Assembly: GCA_009779835.1 (NCBI GenBank)
Contig: WRBD01000006.1
Span: forward strand, 26,687-90,686
Source: Defluviitaleaceae bacterium
GTDB lineage: Bacteria; Bacillota; Clostridia; Lachnospirales; WQUN01
DNA: 64,000 nt
Direction: 5' to 3'
The notes under the pieces were generated by a model that saw only the letters and a list, made by a program, of their open reading frames with translations, was not told the DNA's origin and did not search any database. The first letter of the stretch is position 1. Each line of letters begins with the position of its first letter. The position numbers and the translations under genes are program-made. Below are positions 33,189 through 41,924 of the stretch, piece by piece.

Positions 33189-35465
33189 CTATCTTTTTGG
33201 TGGATTATCGGCAAACGCCTCTACTATACTTTGATAAATAGCCTGCGCAAGCTGTAATTGGTATGCGGAATCGGAGAGTCGAGCGGCTTCGGCAGTGTTT
33301 GTCAGGAATCCAAGTTCGAGCAGTACGGCGGGCATTCTTGTTTCGCGCAGAACAACGAAGTTCGGTGCGTTTTTTATGCCGCGGTCGTTCGCGCCGGTGG
33401 TTCGGATTTTATTTCGCTGAACAATCTCCGCAAGACGGCGGCTGTTCATACTGTTGTTGGCGGCGGCTTCAAGTTCGCCCACAGTGTACCATGTTTCGAT
33501 GCCATGAACTTCCGGGTTGATTACACCGCGCCGAATCTCTGCCGCGTTCGCGTGAATTGAAACAAATAAATCCGCATCTATATTATTTGCAAATTCCGCA
33601 CGATTTAAAAGCGAAACATAGGTGTCGTCGCGGCGGGTCATGTAGGCGGTGATAAACGGGTCTGCTTCAAGAAAATGCATTACCATCTGCGAAACGGCAA
33701 GAGCCAGCTCTTTTTCGGTAACACCGTTTTGAATCGCACCGGGAGCAGAACCGCCGTGCCCAGGGTCAATCACCACAATAAACGGCGAAACCTCACGTGG
33801 TAAATGTGCGCGAATTATATAGTAATTTTCGTCTTCGTGAATTGAAAATGTCAAAACACGGGCTTTATTAAAAGATAAATGAACGTGTCCGGAATCATCG
33901 CGCGCAAGCGAGACAGAATTAATAAAACCATCCAAAACGCTGATATCGCCGCGTCCGAGAACATCCGCACTTGGCGGAAGAACAAAGGTATATCGGAAAT
34001 TCAAATAATCGTTGATTTGCGCGAGTTCGTGTATATTCATATCAAAATCGCGTGAAATACGCAACTCGCGGTTAACGGAATCATAGCGAACACCCGAAAC
34101 GCCGCGATGCATCATAAACGCAACGGAATTTGCGCTACTTGCAAGGCTGAACGAAGGCCAATTGTCCCGCACATACACGCGAACATACGCCGTGCCGTCG
34201 TCACGCTCACCTGTCGAGAAACCTGTTGCGAAAATTCCGTTCGCGAAAACTCCGCTGACCGCATCCATTTTGGAGTTATCTATGTTAACTGTGATAAAAT
34301 GCGGGAACCCTTCGGTTGAAATGTTGATTGCGGGCAGAACTTCGCCCTGAATTACCAAAGTATCAGAATATGCGTCCGAATGTGCAAACACGTTGTTGAT
34401 TCGATTCTGCGAAAACGACACAGTAAGCAGCATTCTGTCGGCGGAAAGTGAAATGCTGTACTCTGCTGAGCCTACAACATCAAAGACAACCCGCGTAACC
34501 CGCGGCGTTTGTGAAAATTGTGAAGCGCGAACCCCGCTTACAGGAACAATACCGGGCGCATAAAAATCTCCAGAAATAAGTGCGACCGCGTTATGAATGT
34601 CCACAACAAGCCGATTGTCGGGCAACAAAAAGTGCTGCACCTCTGAAATCGCGGAGGTCGCTCTGATTACATAAGCCGCCGTACCCGTCTCAAGTGGTGT
34701 TTGCAAAGTGGATATGGTCGTTTGCGGGAAAGCCATTGTCTGAATTGCGGAAGCGGAAATATTTCGTGCTAAGTTCGAAGAGTTTTCTCCCTGTGAAACT
34801 GTCACTCCCGGCGGAGGAAGCTCGTCCGTACCGGGAATGCTCTCCCACGGGAGTTCTTCGTTATCGGATACAGTGTCTTCGTATTTTTCGGGTAGGGTAG
34901 GGGACTCGTCTTCGTTTTTCGGTAATTCGGCGCGCGGTGGCAAAGGAATATACGGAATTTCGGAAAATGCCGATAAAACTTCCGGTTCATTCGTGCCGGT
35001 ATTAGTGTTCGCACCGTTTCCGTTCCCGTTTCCTGTAGAATTAACAAAAGCCGCCCTTTCCGTAGAATCCCAATCGACATCAAAACCAAAAACTTCCGCC
35101 GGAAAACGAAGCGGAACCATTGTTCTGTCGTTGTAGATAATAGCCGGAATGTCCATCTCGATGAAAGTTCCGTTTAAATTCGCGTTTATTTCGTCAATGG
35201 TCAAAACCAAAACATCGTCGCCGTAAAAAAGCGAAACCTGCCTGTGTCCGCTGTGCCAGCCGACAACTCCGCCAACGCGCTCGAAAACTTCACGGACAGG
35301 CACAAGTGTCCTGTCGTTTAAAATAATCGGCGGTGCGGTTAAATCCGGAACCTCAATACCGTCTATAACCAGCCGTACCGACGTTGCCTCCGCACTCAAA
35401 ACGCCCGGCATAAAAATCAAAATAAGCACAAATAGAAAAAGAAACTTCCCACTCAGCTTTTTCAA
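33189..35465 (-). CDS. N-acetylmuramoyl-L-alanine amidase with stalk and AMIN domains
   Basis: The secreted 758-residue enzyme cleaves the amide between MurNAc and the stem peptide. It has a signal peptide (1-25), a copper-amine-oxidase-type stalk domain (about 28-142, with NDRTLVPVREVFERVG and NDRTMVPLRF), a Pro/Glu-rich linker, two AMIN-like regions (about 262-460), and an Amidase_3 domain (about 563-750) with zinc ligands in DPGHGG (His570), TEKE and SIHAN (His638), and catalytic LLELGF (Glu717). The start codon is TTG after GGGGGG at eight bases' distance. It heads an amidase-sppA-exoA run on the minus strand. Confidence 0.92.
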   Translation of the reverse strand: MKKLSGKFLFLFVLILIFMPGVLSAEATSVRLVIDGIEVPDLTAPPIILNDRTLVPVREVFERVGGVVGWHSGHRQVSLFYGDDVLVLTIDEINANLNGTFIEMDIPAIIYNDRTMVPLRFPAEVFGFDVDWDSTERAAFVNSTGNGNGNGANTNTGTNEPEVLSAFSEIPYIPLPPRAELPKNEDESPTLPEKYEDTVSDNEELPWESIPGTDELPPPGVTVSQGENSSNLARNISASAIQTMAFPQTTISTLQTPLETGTAAYVIRATSAISEVQHFLLPDNRLVVDIHNAVALISGDFYAPGIVPVSGVRASQFSQTPRVTRVVFDVVGSAEYSISLSADRMLLTVSFSQNRINNVFAHSDAYSDTLVIQGEVLPAINISTEGFPHFITVNIDNSKMDAVSGVFANGIFATGFSTGERDDGTAYVRVYVRDNWPSFSLASSANSVAFMMHRGVSGVRYDSVNRELRISRDFDMNIHELAQINDYLNFRYTFVLPPSADVLGRGDISVLDGFINSVSLARDDSGHVHLSFNKARVLTFSIHEDENYYIIRAHLPREVSPFIVVIDPGHGGSAPGAIQNGVTEKELALAVSQMVMHFLEADPFITAYMTRRDDTYVSLLNRAEFANNIDADLFVSIHANAAEIRRGVINPEVHGIETWYTVGELEAAANNSMNSRRLAEIVQRNKIRTTGANDRGIKNAPNFVVLRETRMPAVLLELGFLTNTAEAARLSDSAYQLQLAQAIYQSIVEAFADNPPKR

Positions 35466-35506
35466 CGGTGAACCCCCCTTGTTGTCATGATATGTAGAAT
35501 AACCGT

Positions 35507-35536
35507 ATAATAAGCAGAAATAACCCGTTTAGTCAA
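35507..35536 (-). promoter_or_regulatory. Promoter for the amidase gene
   Basis: On the minus strand TTGACT (35531-35536) and TATTAT (35507-35512) lie 18 bases apart, about 45 bases before the TTG start. It is back to back with the plus-strand promoter at 35540. Confidence 0.55.
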
Positions 35537-35539
35537 TGT

Positions 35540-35569
35540 TTGCAATAGAATTGTAATAAATGATATAAT
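35540..35569 (+). promoter_or_regulatory. Promoter for the micro-ORF and protease
   Basis: TTGCAA (35540-35545) and a perfect TATAAT (35564-35569) are 18 bases apart. Transcription would begin near 35577, just before the ribosome site of the 20-codon ORF. Confidence 0.65.
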
Positions 35570-35591
35570 TTGCGGCGAAGGTGGTGAGCAT

Positions 35592-35654
35592 ATGGGAATG
35601 ACTGACAGGCAATTTGACGCGTATCACGCGAAGTTGCTAACGATTTTAAAATAA
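35592..35654 (+). CDS. Twenty-residue leader or small protein ORF
   Basis: A 20-codon ORF (MGMTDRQFDAYHAKLLTILK) starts at ATG 35592 after AAGGTGGTGAG and is flanked by a promoter and, three bases after its stop, by a Rho-independent terminator. So the unit has everything needed for expression. The TDRQFDAY start recalls short Clostridial proteins of unknown function that begin with similar words. It has no runs of one amino acid as in classical attenuation peptides. It could be an independent small protein or could set read-through into the protease gene. Confidence 0.5.
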   Translation: MGMTDRQFDAYHAKLLTILK

Positions 35655-35656
35655 AG

Positions 35657-35685
35657 AAGGACATCAATTAACGGTGTCCTTTTTT
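35657..35685 (+). terminator. Terminator between the micro-ORF and the protease gene
   Basis: AAGGACA (35657-35663) pairs with TGTCCTT (35675-35681), followed by T residues to 35685. It lies ahead of the protease start at 35710, so the protease needs read-through or its own promoter; none was seen after it. Confidence 0.8.
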
Positions 35686-35709
35686 AAATTTGGAGAGAGG
35701 AGATTAACG

Positions 35710-38631
35710 ATGAAGAAAAAAATGATTGTATTTTTAATTTCTGTCGCGGTTATGCTGTTTATATTTTCATCAACAGCGTTTGCCATGCAAAACGGTTCTG
35801 TCGGTATGCAGGGCTTTGAGGGTGAATACGCGCTTGGCGAACCGGAAGAAATTGTAGAAATAATTGTACAATTCCGAACGCCGCCCGCCGTTGCATTGCG
35901 ACTTATACAGGAGCGGGAACCGATACGCGTATTCTCCGAGGATACCTTTGAGGAACAGGCTTTGGCGGCTCATACGGAATTTCATGCTCAATTAAATCAG
36001 TTTCCGATACCTTTAAGCGACGCGCCCGTTATAGAAATTTTCGGCGAACATCACAGGCTGTTTAATGGTGTTTATATGCGTGTTCCTGCTGGTATAGTCG
36101 AGATGATTGCGGAATTGCCCGAGGTTTTCGGCGTGTTCCCGAATGTCACGTTTTACCCTATGAACGCGCCTGCACCGGAAATTAATTTTATGAGGGAAGC
36201 ACGGGAATATCTTGGTATTGACTACATTAACAATAATTTGGGTATAACAGGGAACGGGGTGCGCGTTGGTATACTTGATTCGGGCATTGAACATGACCAC
36301 CCCGAATTTAAAAGGTTTCAAAGCCCGGAGACAGGGTTAATTCGCGGCGGTGAACGCTCTTGCAATGCCGCTTCAACCGACCCATATGATATCGCACGAG
36401 CGCACGGAACCACTGTTTCCGGTGCGGTAATAGGTATCGCTCCTAATATTGAACTATGGCACTATCGTTTAGATTTGCATGAGGCCGGCGGCGGTTTGAG
36501 TCCTATCGCAGCCGTTGAAGCGGCGCATGAAGACGAAATGCAAGTCATGAACCTAAGTTTTGGTGCGTTTATACACCACCCTTTTGACCCCTTAAATACG
36601 GTTATAAATTTGGCAGTTATGGACGGAATCGTTGTTGCTGTTGCCGCAGGAAATCTGGATATACACTGGGGGACAAGAGAAGACTTTACGATTAACACAC
36701 CCGGAACCGCACCGCTAGCAATAACTGTAGGAGCCGGGAACGCAGGTCATGATTATCCTTGTTTCTCAGATTCATTAAGAGAATATTCGGCTCGCGGGCC
36801 GATTGAACGCACATTTCATATTAAGCCGGATATTATTGTCACAACCGGGGTAACCGTCCCAACGGTAGGCGGCGGTTATGCTTCGGGTCAAGGCGGCACT
36901 TCCCATGCTGCGCCAATCATTGCGGGGCTTGCCGCGTTGATTTTAGAGCAAAATCCAAACGCCTGTCCGGGGGAAGTCAAAGCTCGAATATTGAACACTG
37001 CCCGACCGATGCTGGAAGTAAACCCAAGCAACGTTTTTTCTGTTGGCGCGGGGTTTGCTCAGCCGTTTGAAGCTTTGACCCAAGAAGCTTTTGCCACTGT
37101 GGAACATCCCGTTCCCGTAATGGGAGAGCAAAACGTTCCGCTTGAAACTTCAACGATGGCATCTTTAAGCTTCGGGCATGTTTTTAATTCTGCGCAAATG
37201 ACCGTAACAATTCATAACGCGGGAGCAGAAACATGGGTGCCGCAAATTTCTTTTAACGGCAATCATGACGGCGTTGAATTCACTGTTGAACCAAGCGGAG
37301 AAAATACATTTACCGCATGGATTTCATTTGCAAGCGACGCAGCACACCGACTGTATCAAGGAAATATAATTTTCACAAACGGTGCTGGAAAAATTACCAT
37401 GCCCTTCGCCGCAAGATACAGTGGGGAGCTGGCGGACATTACCGACCGCTTTGAATGTGCCAATTTTCTTGCGCTAGTAAGGGAGATAATCAATGTACCG
37501 TATCCACAACGCGTATATCGGCATGTGGTCAGCACGATAGAGACACTGTACGGTTCTGAAAGAGATATAACCAGCCTTGCGGGGATTGAATATTTTTCCG
37601 AGCTTACCACCCTTTATGTTGGAAATAATAATTTTACAGAAATTGACTTATCCGCAAATACTTCGCTTTTAACACTTTATGTTGGAAATAATAATCTGAC
37701 GGAAATTGATATATCTGCAAATACCGCATTGCGGAATATTTTTATTTACAATAATAATTTGACAACCATTGATGTATCGGATATTTCAAATTTACTGACT
37801 CTTGATGTACACATGAACAAAATGACGTATCCGAATGATGTAATCGGTTGGCAAAAACATTTTCAGTCGGTAGGAAATCAATTCCGGTACTTTCCCCAAA
37901 GACCAACTTCTGCGATACCTCGTACCATTACCGGCTTTGTGGACTCGGGGAACGGCAATGGTCTTGTGGGCGCGCATGTGACGTTGGTTGACATGGAAAC
38001 AGGAGTAAGAACCGCCGTCACAACAACAAACGCGATGGGGTTTTATAATTTTACCAACATACCGGACGGTACTTATCGGATTGTAACTACCATGAACGTA
38101 CGATGGGCAAGTATATCCGATGCCGTTGTAATGAATAACGATTTCCATATGGTGAACCTTACGAATTCCGGTAGCGGTGGTATCACGCCCCGCGCACTTT
38201 TGGTGCGATTGACGGGCCTGTCTAATCAGAATCCGCCCGGTACGGATGTTCGCATTGGTACAACAAGATTTACCGCACCCGCAGTAAACGCAACAGACAA
38301 TTTCTGGCGGATTCATGGGTTCAATCCGGTCGGAATCGGCACCGTAACCGCAACCTCACCCGGCTTTTTAAGCAGTTATATAGATGTGACGGCGGATGAT
38401 TATATAAACAATCTCGCGATTATCAGCCTGCACTTAGTTGAAGACAAACCTTTTATCCTCGGCGATGCAAATGGCGACGGACGTGTAACCTCCGCCGACG
38501 CTACCACGATCGCAAAGCATTTAGCCGGACACGATGTAGACATTTGCTTGCTTGCCGCAGACATAAACGGCGACGGAGAAGTAGACATTGAAGATCTTAT
38601 CTTGCTTGCGCGGATGTTGGTCGGTCGTTAG
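35710..38631 (+). CDS. Secreted subtilase (S8) with LRR module, CNA-B-like domain and dockerin
   Basis: The 973-residue secreted protease has a signal peptide (1-25), an I9-like propeptide (about 46-150), an S8 catalytic domain (about 165-455) with Asp190 in GILDSG, His232 in AHGTTVSG, Asn315 and Ser398 in GTSHAAP, then an Ig-like part, an LRR module (about 574-731) ending FRYFPQR, a carboxypeptidase-regulatory/CNA-B-like domain (about 738-800), a further beta domain and a C-terminal dockerin (about 916-972). The dockerin has two intact calcium loops, DANGDGRV and DINGDGEV, so it should bind a cohesin and join a surface complex. ATG 35710 is chosen for GAGGAG just upstream; the open frame begins at 35674. 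Confidence 0.9.
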   Translation: MKKKMIVFLISVAVMLFIFSSTAFAMQNGSVGMQGFEGEYALGEPEEIVEIIVQFRTPPAVALRLIQEREPIRVFSEDTFEEQALAAHTEFHAQLNQFPIPLSDAPVIEIFGEHHRLFNGVYMRVPAGIVEMIAELPEVFGVFPNVTFYPMNAPAPEINFMREAREYLGIDYINNNLGITGNGVRVGILDSGIEHDHPEFKRFQSPETGLIRGGERSCNAASTDPYDIARAHGTTVSGAVIGIAPNIELWHYRLDLHEAGGGLSPIAAVEAAHEDEMQVMNLSFGAFIHHPFDPLNTVINLAVMDGIVVAVAAGNLDIHWGTREDFTINTPGTAPLAITVGAGNAGHDYPCFSDSLREYSARGPIERTFHIKPDIIVTTGVTVPTVGGGYASGQGGTSHAAPIIAGLAALILEQNPNACPGEVKARILNTARPMLEVNPSNVFSVGAGFAQPFEALTQEAFATVEHPVPVMGEQNVPLETSTMASLSFGHVFNSAQMTVTIHNAGAETWVPQISFNGNHDGVEFTVEPSGENTFTAWISFASDAAHRLYQGNIIFTNGAGKITMPFAARYSGELADITDRFECANFLALVREIINVPYPQRVYRHVVSTIETLYGSERDITSLAGIEYFSELTTLYVGNNNFTEIDLSANTSLLTLYVGNNNLTEIDISANTALRNIFIYNNNLTTIDVSDISNLLTLDVHMNKMTYPNDVIGWQKHFQSVGNQFRYFPQRPTSAIPRTITGFVDSGNGNGLVGAHVTLVDMETGVRTAVTTTNAMGFYNFTNIPDGTYRIVTTMNVRWASISDAVVMNNDFHMVNLTNSGSGGITPRALLVRLTGLSNQNPPGTDVRIGTTRFTAPAVNATDNFWRIHGFNPVGIGTVTATSPGFLSSYIDVTADDYINNLAIISLHLVEDKPFILGDANGDGRVTSADATTIAKHLAGHDVDICLLAADINGDGEVDIEDLILLARMLVGR

Positions 38632-38644
38632 GTAATCATAAAGA

Positions 38645-38678
38645 AAGACACCGGCATTAATTACCAGTGTCTTTTTTA
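38645..38678 (+). terminator. Terminator after the subtilase gene
   Basis: AAAGACAC (38645-38652) pairs with GTGTCTTT (38668-38675), extended by GG/CC inside, and runs into a T tract. Confidence 0.85.
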
Positions 38679-38700
38679 AGGCTTCCCGCCCTTAATAAAA

Positions 38701-39459
38701 TTACTCTACCTGTTCGATGTTTTCAGTATAAATCAAGCGTTTAACCAAATGTCCCGAGAAGGGGATTATAGCTTCTTCTTGACGAATCTCGCCACGTGTA
38801 ATCATGCTGCTTAATACGGCAGAGATGTCCTGCTCTGAATATTCCGGGTTGCTTCTTGCAACAACACTAACTGTTTTTGTAAAAGTCGGAATAACTTCAT
38901 CTTTCTTTTTAACCCAACCAAGGTTTTTAATAATTGCGCGTTTTATTGCGTCGCTTCTGCCGCTTGACGGAATCACGCGAGCATACCAGTTCGCCGCCTC
39001 CGCCAAAAGCGGGCTTAACGAACCGTCTACGGCGTAAACGCCTACTTTTTTATCGTTAAAATTACGCAAGAATGCGACAATACTTTGAAAATGGCTGTCT
39101 CCGGTAAAAAGGATAAAATGCTTGGTGTCCTGTTGCCTGAAAAGACGTTGATAAATATGGTCTAGCATGATGAAGTCTGTATAATCCTTGGTTTTCTCGC
39201 CCTTAGAACAGTCGATGATGCTGTTTGAAATATTTCTTAACTTAACAATGTGGTCTTTAATTGACTCGTGCGAAAAATCGGCAAAAAATAAAACGTCTTC
39301 TATTTGCCCTTTGTCTTTCACATGATTGAACCAGTCTGCAACGTCGGGGTCTGTTTGGTATTGGTTACGGCAACCGTAAAACCATGTTTCATAATCCACA
39401 AAAACCGTTGTGCGTACTTTTTCAAATGTTTCTTCTTTATGATTTACCAAATACTGCAT
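38701..39459 (-). CDS. NYN domain protein (PIN-like RNase fold)
   Basis: The 252-residue product carries an NYN domain, a PIN-like fold often found in RNases. The acidic active-site residues are seen in TVFVDYETW, YTDFIMLDHIY and LFTGDSHFQS, followed by VGVYAVDGSLSPLLAEAANWY. The C-terminal 80 residues are a helical part (KTVSVVARSNPEYSEQDISA) that could bind nucleic acid. Start at ATG 39459 follows GGAGG; the frame is open to 39492. The natural substrate is unknown. Confidence 0.85.
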   Translation of the reverse strand: MQYLVNHKEETFEKVRTTVFVDYETWFYGCRNQYQTDPDVADWFNHVKDKGQIEDVLFFADFSHESIKDHIVKLRNISNSIIDCSKGEKTKDYTDFIMLDHIYQRLFRQQDTKHFILFTGDSHFQSIVAFLRNFNDKKVGVYAVDGSLSPLLAEAANWYARVIPSSGRSDAIKRAIIKNLGWVKKKDEVIPTFTKTVSVVARSNPEYSEQDISAVLSSMITRGEIRQEEAIIPFSGHLVKRLIYTENIEQVE

Positions 39460-39495
39460 AATAACCTCCAAATCGCGGAGGACGGGAAGCAAAGA

Positions 39496-39516
39496 ACCCT
39501 GCCGTTAAAGCAGGGT
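39496..39516 (-). terminator. Terminator after the HU gene
   Basis: ACCCTGC (39496-39502) pairs with GCAGGGT (39510-39516), followed on the minus strand by a T-rich stretch, 34 bases past the HU stop. Confidence 0.7.
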
Positions 39517-39549
39517 AATTTTCGTATAATCTCAGAAACCTTGCGGCAA

Positions 39550-39828
39550 CTACTTTCCGTTTACAGCGTCTTTAATTTTTTTGCCGGCTTTGAAGGTCGG
39601 AGCCTTAGAAGCGGGAATTTTCATGGGCTGACCGGTTTGTGGGTTGCGGCCCTCGCGCTCTGCGCGTTCAACGACGCTAACGGTCATGAAGCCAACCAAT
39701 TGAACTTTTTTGCCATCAACCAAAGCTTTGGTGACAACATTTTCAAACGCAGAAAGGAATTTTTCCGCATCCTTCTTGGTTAAATCCGCTTCACCTGCAA
39801 CTGCCGCGATAAGTTCTGTTTTGTTCAT
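39550..39828 (-). CDS. hup: HU family DNA-binding protein
   Basis: HU is a small histone-like dimer that bends DNA. The 92-residue product has MNKTELIAAVAGEADLTKKD, the dimer strand KVQLVGFMTVSV and the DNA-binding arm with GRNPQTGQPMKIPASKAPTF, where the Pro at the arm tip is kept. AAAGGAGG precedes ATG 39828. Clear single-gene unit. Confidence 0.97.
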   Translation of the reverse strand: MNKTELIAAVAGEADLTKKDAEKFLSAFENVVTKALVDGKKVQLVGFMTVSVVERAEREGRNPQTGQPMKIPASKAPTFKAGKKIKDAVNGK

Positions 39829-39875
39829 TACAAAATCCTCCTTTAGATTAGCCGCTTGTCATTGCGTAATAATAA

Positions 39876-40511
39876 CTATCTTTCAGTATTTATAAACGCT
39901 TCAATGGCGTTTGTCAAGGAAAATTCAGCATTTATGTCTAAAATGTTAGCAAGAGCCGCCAAAGTTAACAAAATGTTACCAAATTCTTCATTGTTGTTAA
40001 TTGAATTGTCAAACATTACACGAATTTGGTTAATCATTTCTTCGGCGGAAGGAAGCTCCCGCTTGGAACGTTTAATAACTTTTGAAGCCCGCACAAGCGC
40101 AGGCAACGCTTTCGGAACGGATTTCATATTCGAAACCGCCGAACCCTCACGCTCTTTTTCCTTATTTGCTTCCCAAATCTTCTTAACATCTTCAATATTT
40201 TCCGCGCTATCCTTCCCAAAGACATGCGTATGCCTGCTGACAAGTTTCCCGGAAATCCCTTCAATTACATCTTTAATAGTAAAATCCCCTGCCTTCTCTG
40301 CCAGCTTTGCATGAAAAACAACCTGCAAAAGAACATCGCCAAGTTCATCCCTAAGCGCATCCATGTTCCCGCAATCAATTGCGTCAATAGCCTCATAACA
40401 TTCTTCCAGCATATACTGACGCAAGCTCTCATGCGTCTGCTCTTTGTCCCATGGACACCCATCCTCGCCCAACAATACATCCATAATCCCCAAAAATTTT
40501 TCAAACTCCAT
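39876..40511 (-). CDS. mazG: Nucleoside triphosphate pyrophosphohydrolase MazG
   Basis: MazG hydrolyses NTPs, and non-canonical ones, to the monophosphate and pyrophosphate. The 211-residue product has GCPWDKEQTHESLRQYMLEE with the EExxE metal motif, DELGDVLLQVVFHA and a degenerate second half (KRSKRELPSAEEMINQ). It is near the usual single-domain size for Clostridia. It stands between HU and the large inverted repeat at 40557. Confidence 0.92.
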   Translation of the reverse strand: MEFEKFLGIMDVLLGEDGCPWDKEQTHESLRQYMLEECYEAIDAIDCGNMDALRDELGDVLLQVVFHAKLAEKAGDFTIKDVIEGISGKLVSRHTHVFGKDSAENIEDVKKIWEANKEKEREGSAVSNMKSVPKALPALVRASKVIKRSKRELPSAEEMINQIRVMFDNSINNNEEFGNILLTLAALANILDINAEFSLTNAIEAFINTER

Positions 40512-40556
40512 TTTATCCCTCTTTAGAAATATGTAGTGATGGTAATGATTTTATGA

Positions 40557-40614
40557 CCACGAAAGGCACGAAAAGCACGAAAAAAATATGAGAAAAATTT
40601 CGTGCCTTTCGTGG
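40557..40614. repeat. Perfect 17-bp inverted repeat with internal reiteration
   Basis: CCACGAAAGGCACGAAA (40557-40573) pairs perfectly with TTTCGTGCCTTTCGTGG (40598-40614), with a 24-base loop that repeats the GCACGAAA word once more. On the plus strand it is followed by six T, but no plus-strand gene precedes it; on the minus strand, the direction of both neighbours, there is no T run. This makes a simple terminator role doubtful, and a dispersed repeat element is possible. Confidence 0.85.
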
Positions 40615-40639
40615 TTTTTTCTTTTGCAACAGTCTGTTT

Positions 40640-41185
40640 TTATTGTTCCATTTGTCTTCCCAAGAAATTCGCGGCGTTGACGGCGAGTTTACTTTCTACT
40701 TCACCCATTTTTTTATCGGGCGAGAGAAGAACTACTGCGCCAAGAACGTCGCCTTCGGCTATGATAGGTGCGATATATTCGTTGCTGTAAGTTGACGGGT
40801 CATCTTCTTCGAGAATTGGGACAAAGGACGCGTCTGTGCGCGTGGCGGACATTGCGTTGCGTTGGTTGATGGTGCGTTCGAGAGCAGATGAAATATTTTT
40901 ATCCAAAAATTCTTTACGCGCCCCGCCCGAAACAGCAATGATTTGGTCTTTATCGACTATGCAGGTGATATGCCCGGAAGTTTGCGAAAGGGTTTCGGCG
41001 TATTCTTTTGCAAAAGTGCCAAGTTCCCCAATCGGCGAGTATTTTTTTAAGATGATTTCGCCCTCGCGGTCAGTGAAAATTTCCAAAGGGTCACCCTCTC
41101 TTATCCTTAGTGTTCTGCGTATTTCTTTGGGAATTACTACTCTTCCCAAGTCGTCAATTCGTCTCACTATTCCAGTAGCCTTCAA
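40640..41185 (-). CDS. spoVT: Stage V sporulation regulator SpoVT
   Basis: SpoVT is an AbrB-type regulator made in the forespore, where it tunes late sporulation genes. The 181 residues contain an AbrB swapped-hairpin domain (1-50: MKATGIVRRIDDLGRVVIPK, RTLRIREGDPLEIF) and a GAF-like domain (about 55-180) with the GHITCIVDKDQIIAVSGG strand. Both are as in SpoVT of Bacillus and Clostridium. It supports the spore-forming nature of the host. Confidence 0.95.
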   Translation of the reverse strand: MKATGIVRRIDDLGRVVIPKEIRRTLRIREGDPLEIFTDREGEIILKKYSPIGELGTFAKEYAETLSQTSGHITCIVDKDQIIAVSGGARKEFLDKNISSALERTINQRNAMSATRTDASFVPILEEDDPSTYSNEYIAPIIAEGDVLGAVVLLSPDKKMGEVESKLAVNAANFLGRQMEQ

Positions 41186-41272
41186 ATTTATTTCCTCCTT
41201 ATTTTCATATATAAAAATTTCATATAAAGCTTTTCATATTATCTGTAAAAATTACAGGAAATATACAAAATA

Positions 41273-41302
41273 GGGGAAGGCTGATTTTAACAGCCATTCC
41301 CC
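41273..41302 (-). terminator. Terminator after infC-rpmI-rplT
   Basis: GGGGAAGGCTG (41273-41283) pairs with CAGCCATTCCCC (41291-41302) with one bulge. Short T-rich tracts follow on both strands. It lies 25 bases past the rplT stop. Confidence 0.7.
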
Positions 41303-41326
41303 CGAATTTTTATATATTAATTTAAT

Positions 41327-41677
41327 TTATACCGCTCTAGCCATTTCCGCCAACTTTGAAAACGCGGCGGAATCGTTTACAGCCATTTCCGCTAAAATTT
41401 TACGGTTAATATCAACCCCGGCTTTTTTTAAGCCGCTCATAAACCTGCTGTAACTTAAACCATGTTCGCGTGCGGCGGCGTTTATGCGTGTAATCCACAA
41501 CCGGCGATATTCCCGCTTGGTTTGTTTGCGCCCGGCGAACGCGGCAGCCATTGCTCTCATCACGGCTTGCTTTGCCGCACGATATTGCTTGCTTCGTGCG
41601 CCAAAATATCCGCTTGCAAGCTTTATAGTTTTTTTATGTCTTTTTCTAGCGTTTATCGCGCCTTTTACTCTTGCCAT
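41327..41677 (-). CDS. rplT: 50S ribosomal protein L20
   Basis: L20 is needed for early 50S assembly and, in many bacteria, represses its own operon by binding the leader. The 116 residues have [36 protein letters not shown] and the C-terminal [17 protein letters not shown] block. Last of the infC-rpmI-rplT operon. Confidence 0.98.
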   Translation of the reverse strand: MARVKGAINARKRHKKTIKLASGYFGARSKQYRAAKQAVMRAMAAAFAGRKQTKREYRRLWITRINAAAREHGLSYSRFMSGLKKAGVDINRKILAEMAVNDSAAFSKLAEMARAV

Positions 41678-41707
41678 AATCGTATTCCTCCTTAATTTCC
41701 TTAGTTT

Positions 41708-41905
41708 TTACGCATACGGCAACATTGCGCGTACTGCCGCTTCATTGGTTTTATCAACCATTCCCATTTTTCTAAGACCCATTTTACGCTTGGGTGTTTT
41801 TTTTGTGAGAATGTGACCTTTGTTGGCTTTTTGGTGCTTAAATTTGCCTGTCCCCGTTACTTTAAACCGCTTTGCGGCGGCCTTTTTTGTTTTTATCTTA
41901 GGCAT
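41708..41905 (-). CDS. rpmI: 50S ribosomal protein L35
   Basis: The 65-residue product has the full L35 pattern: [36 protein letters not shown] and a short tail. It lies between infC and rplT, as is usual. Confidence 0.98.
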   Translation of the reverse strand: MPKIKTKKAAAKRFKVTGTGKFKHQKANKGHILTKKTPKRKMGLRKMGMVDKTNEAAVRAMLPYA

Positions 41906-41924
41906 ATCTTCAACTCCTTTTATT

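Noticed and set aside
40640..41185. Calling the AbrB-type gene a general transition-state regulator (abrB)
   Set aside because: The added GAF-like domain and total length of 181 residues fit SpoVT, not AbrB (about 95 residues).
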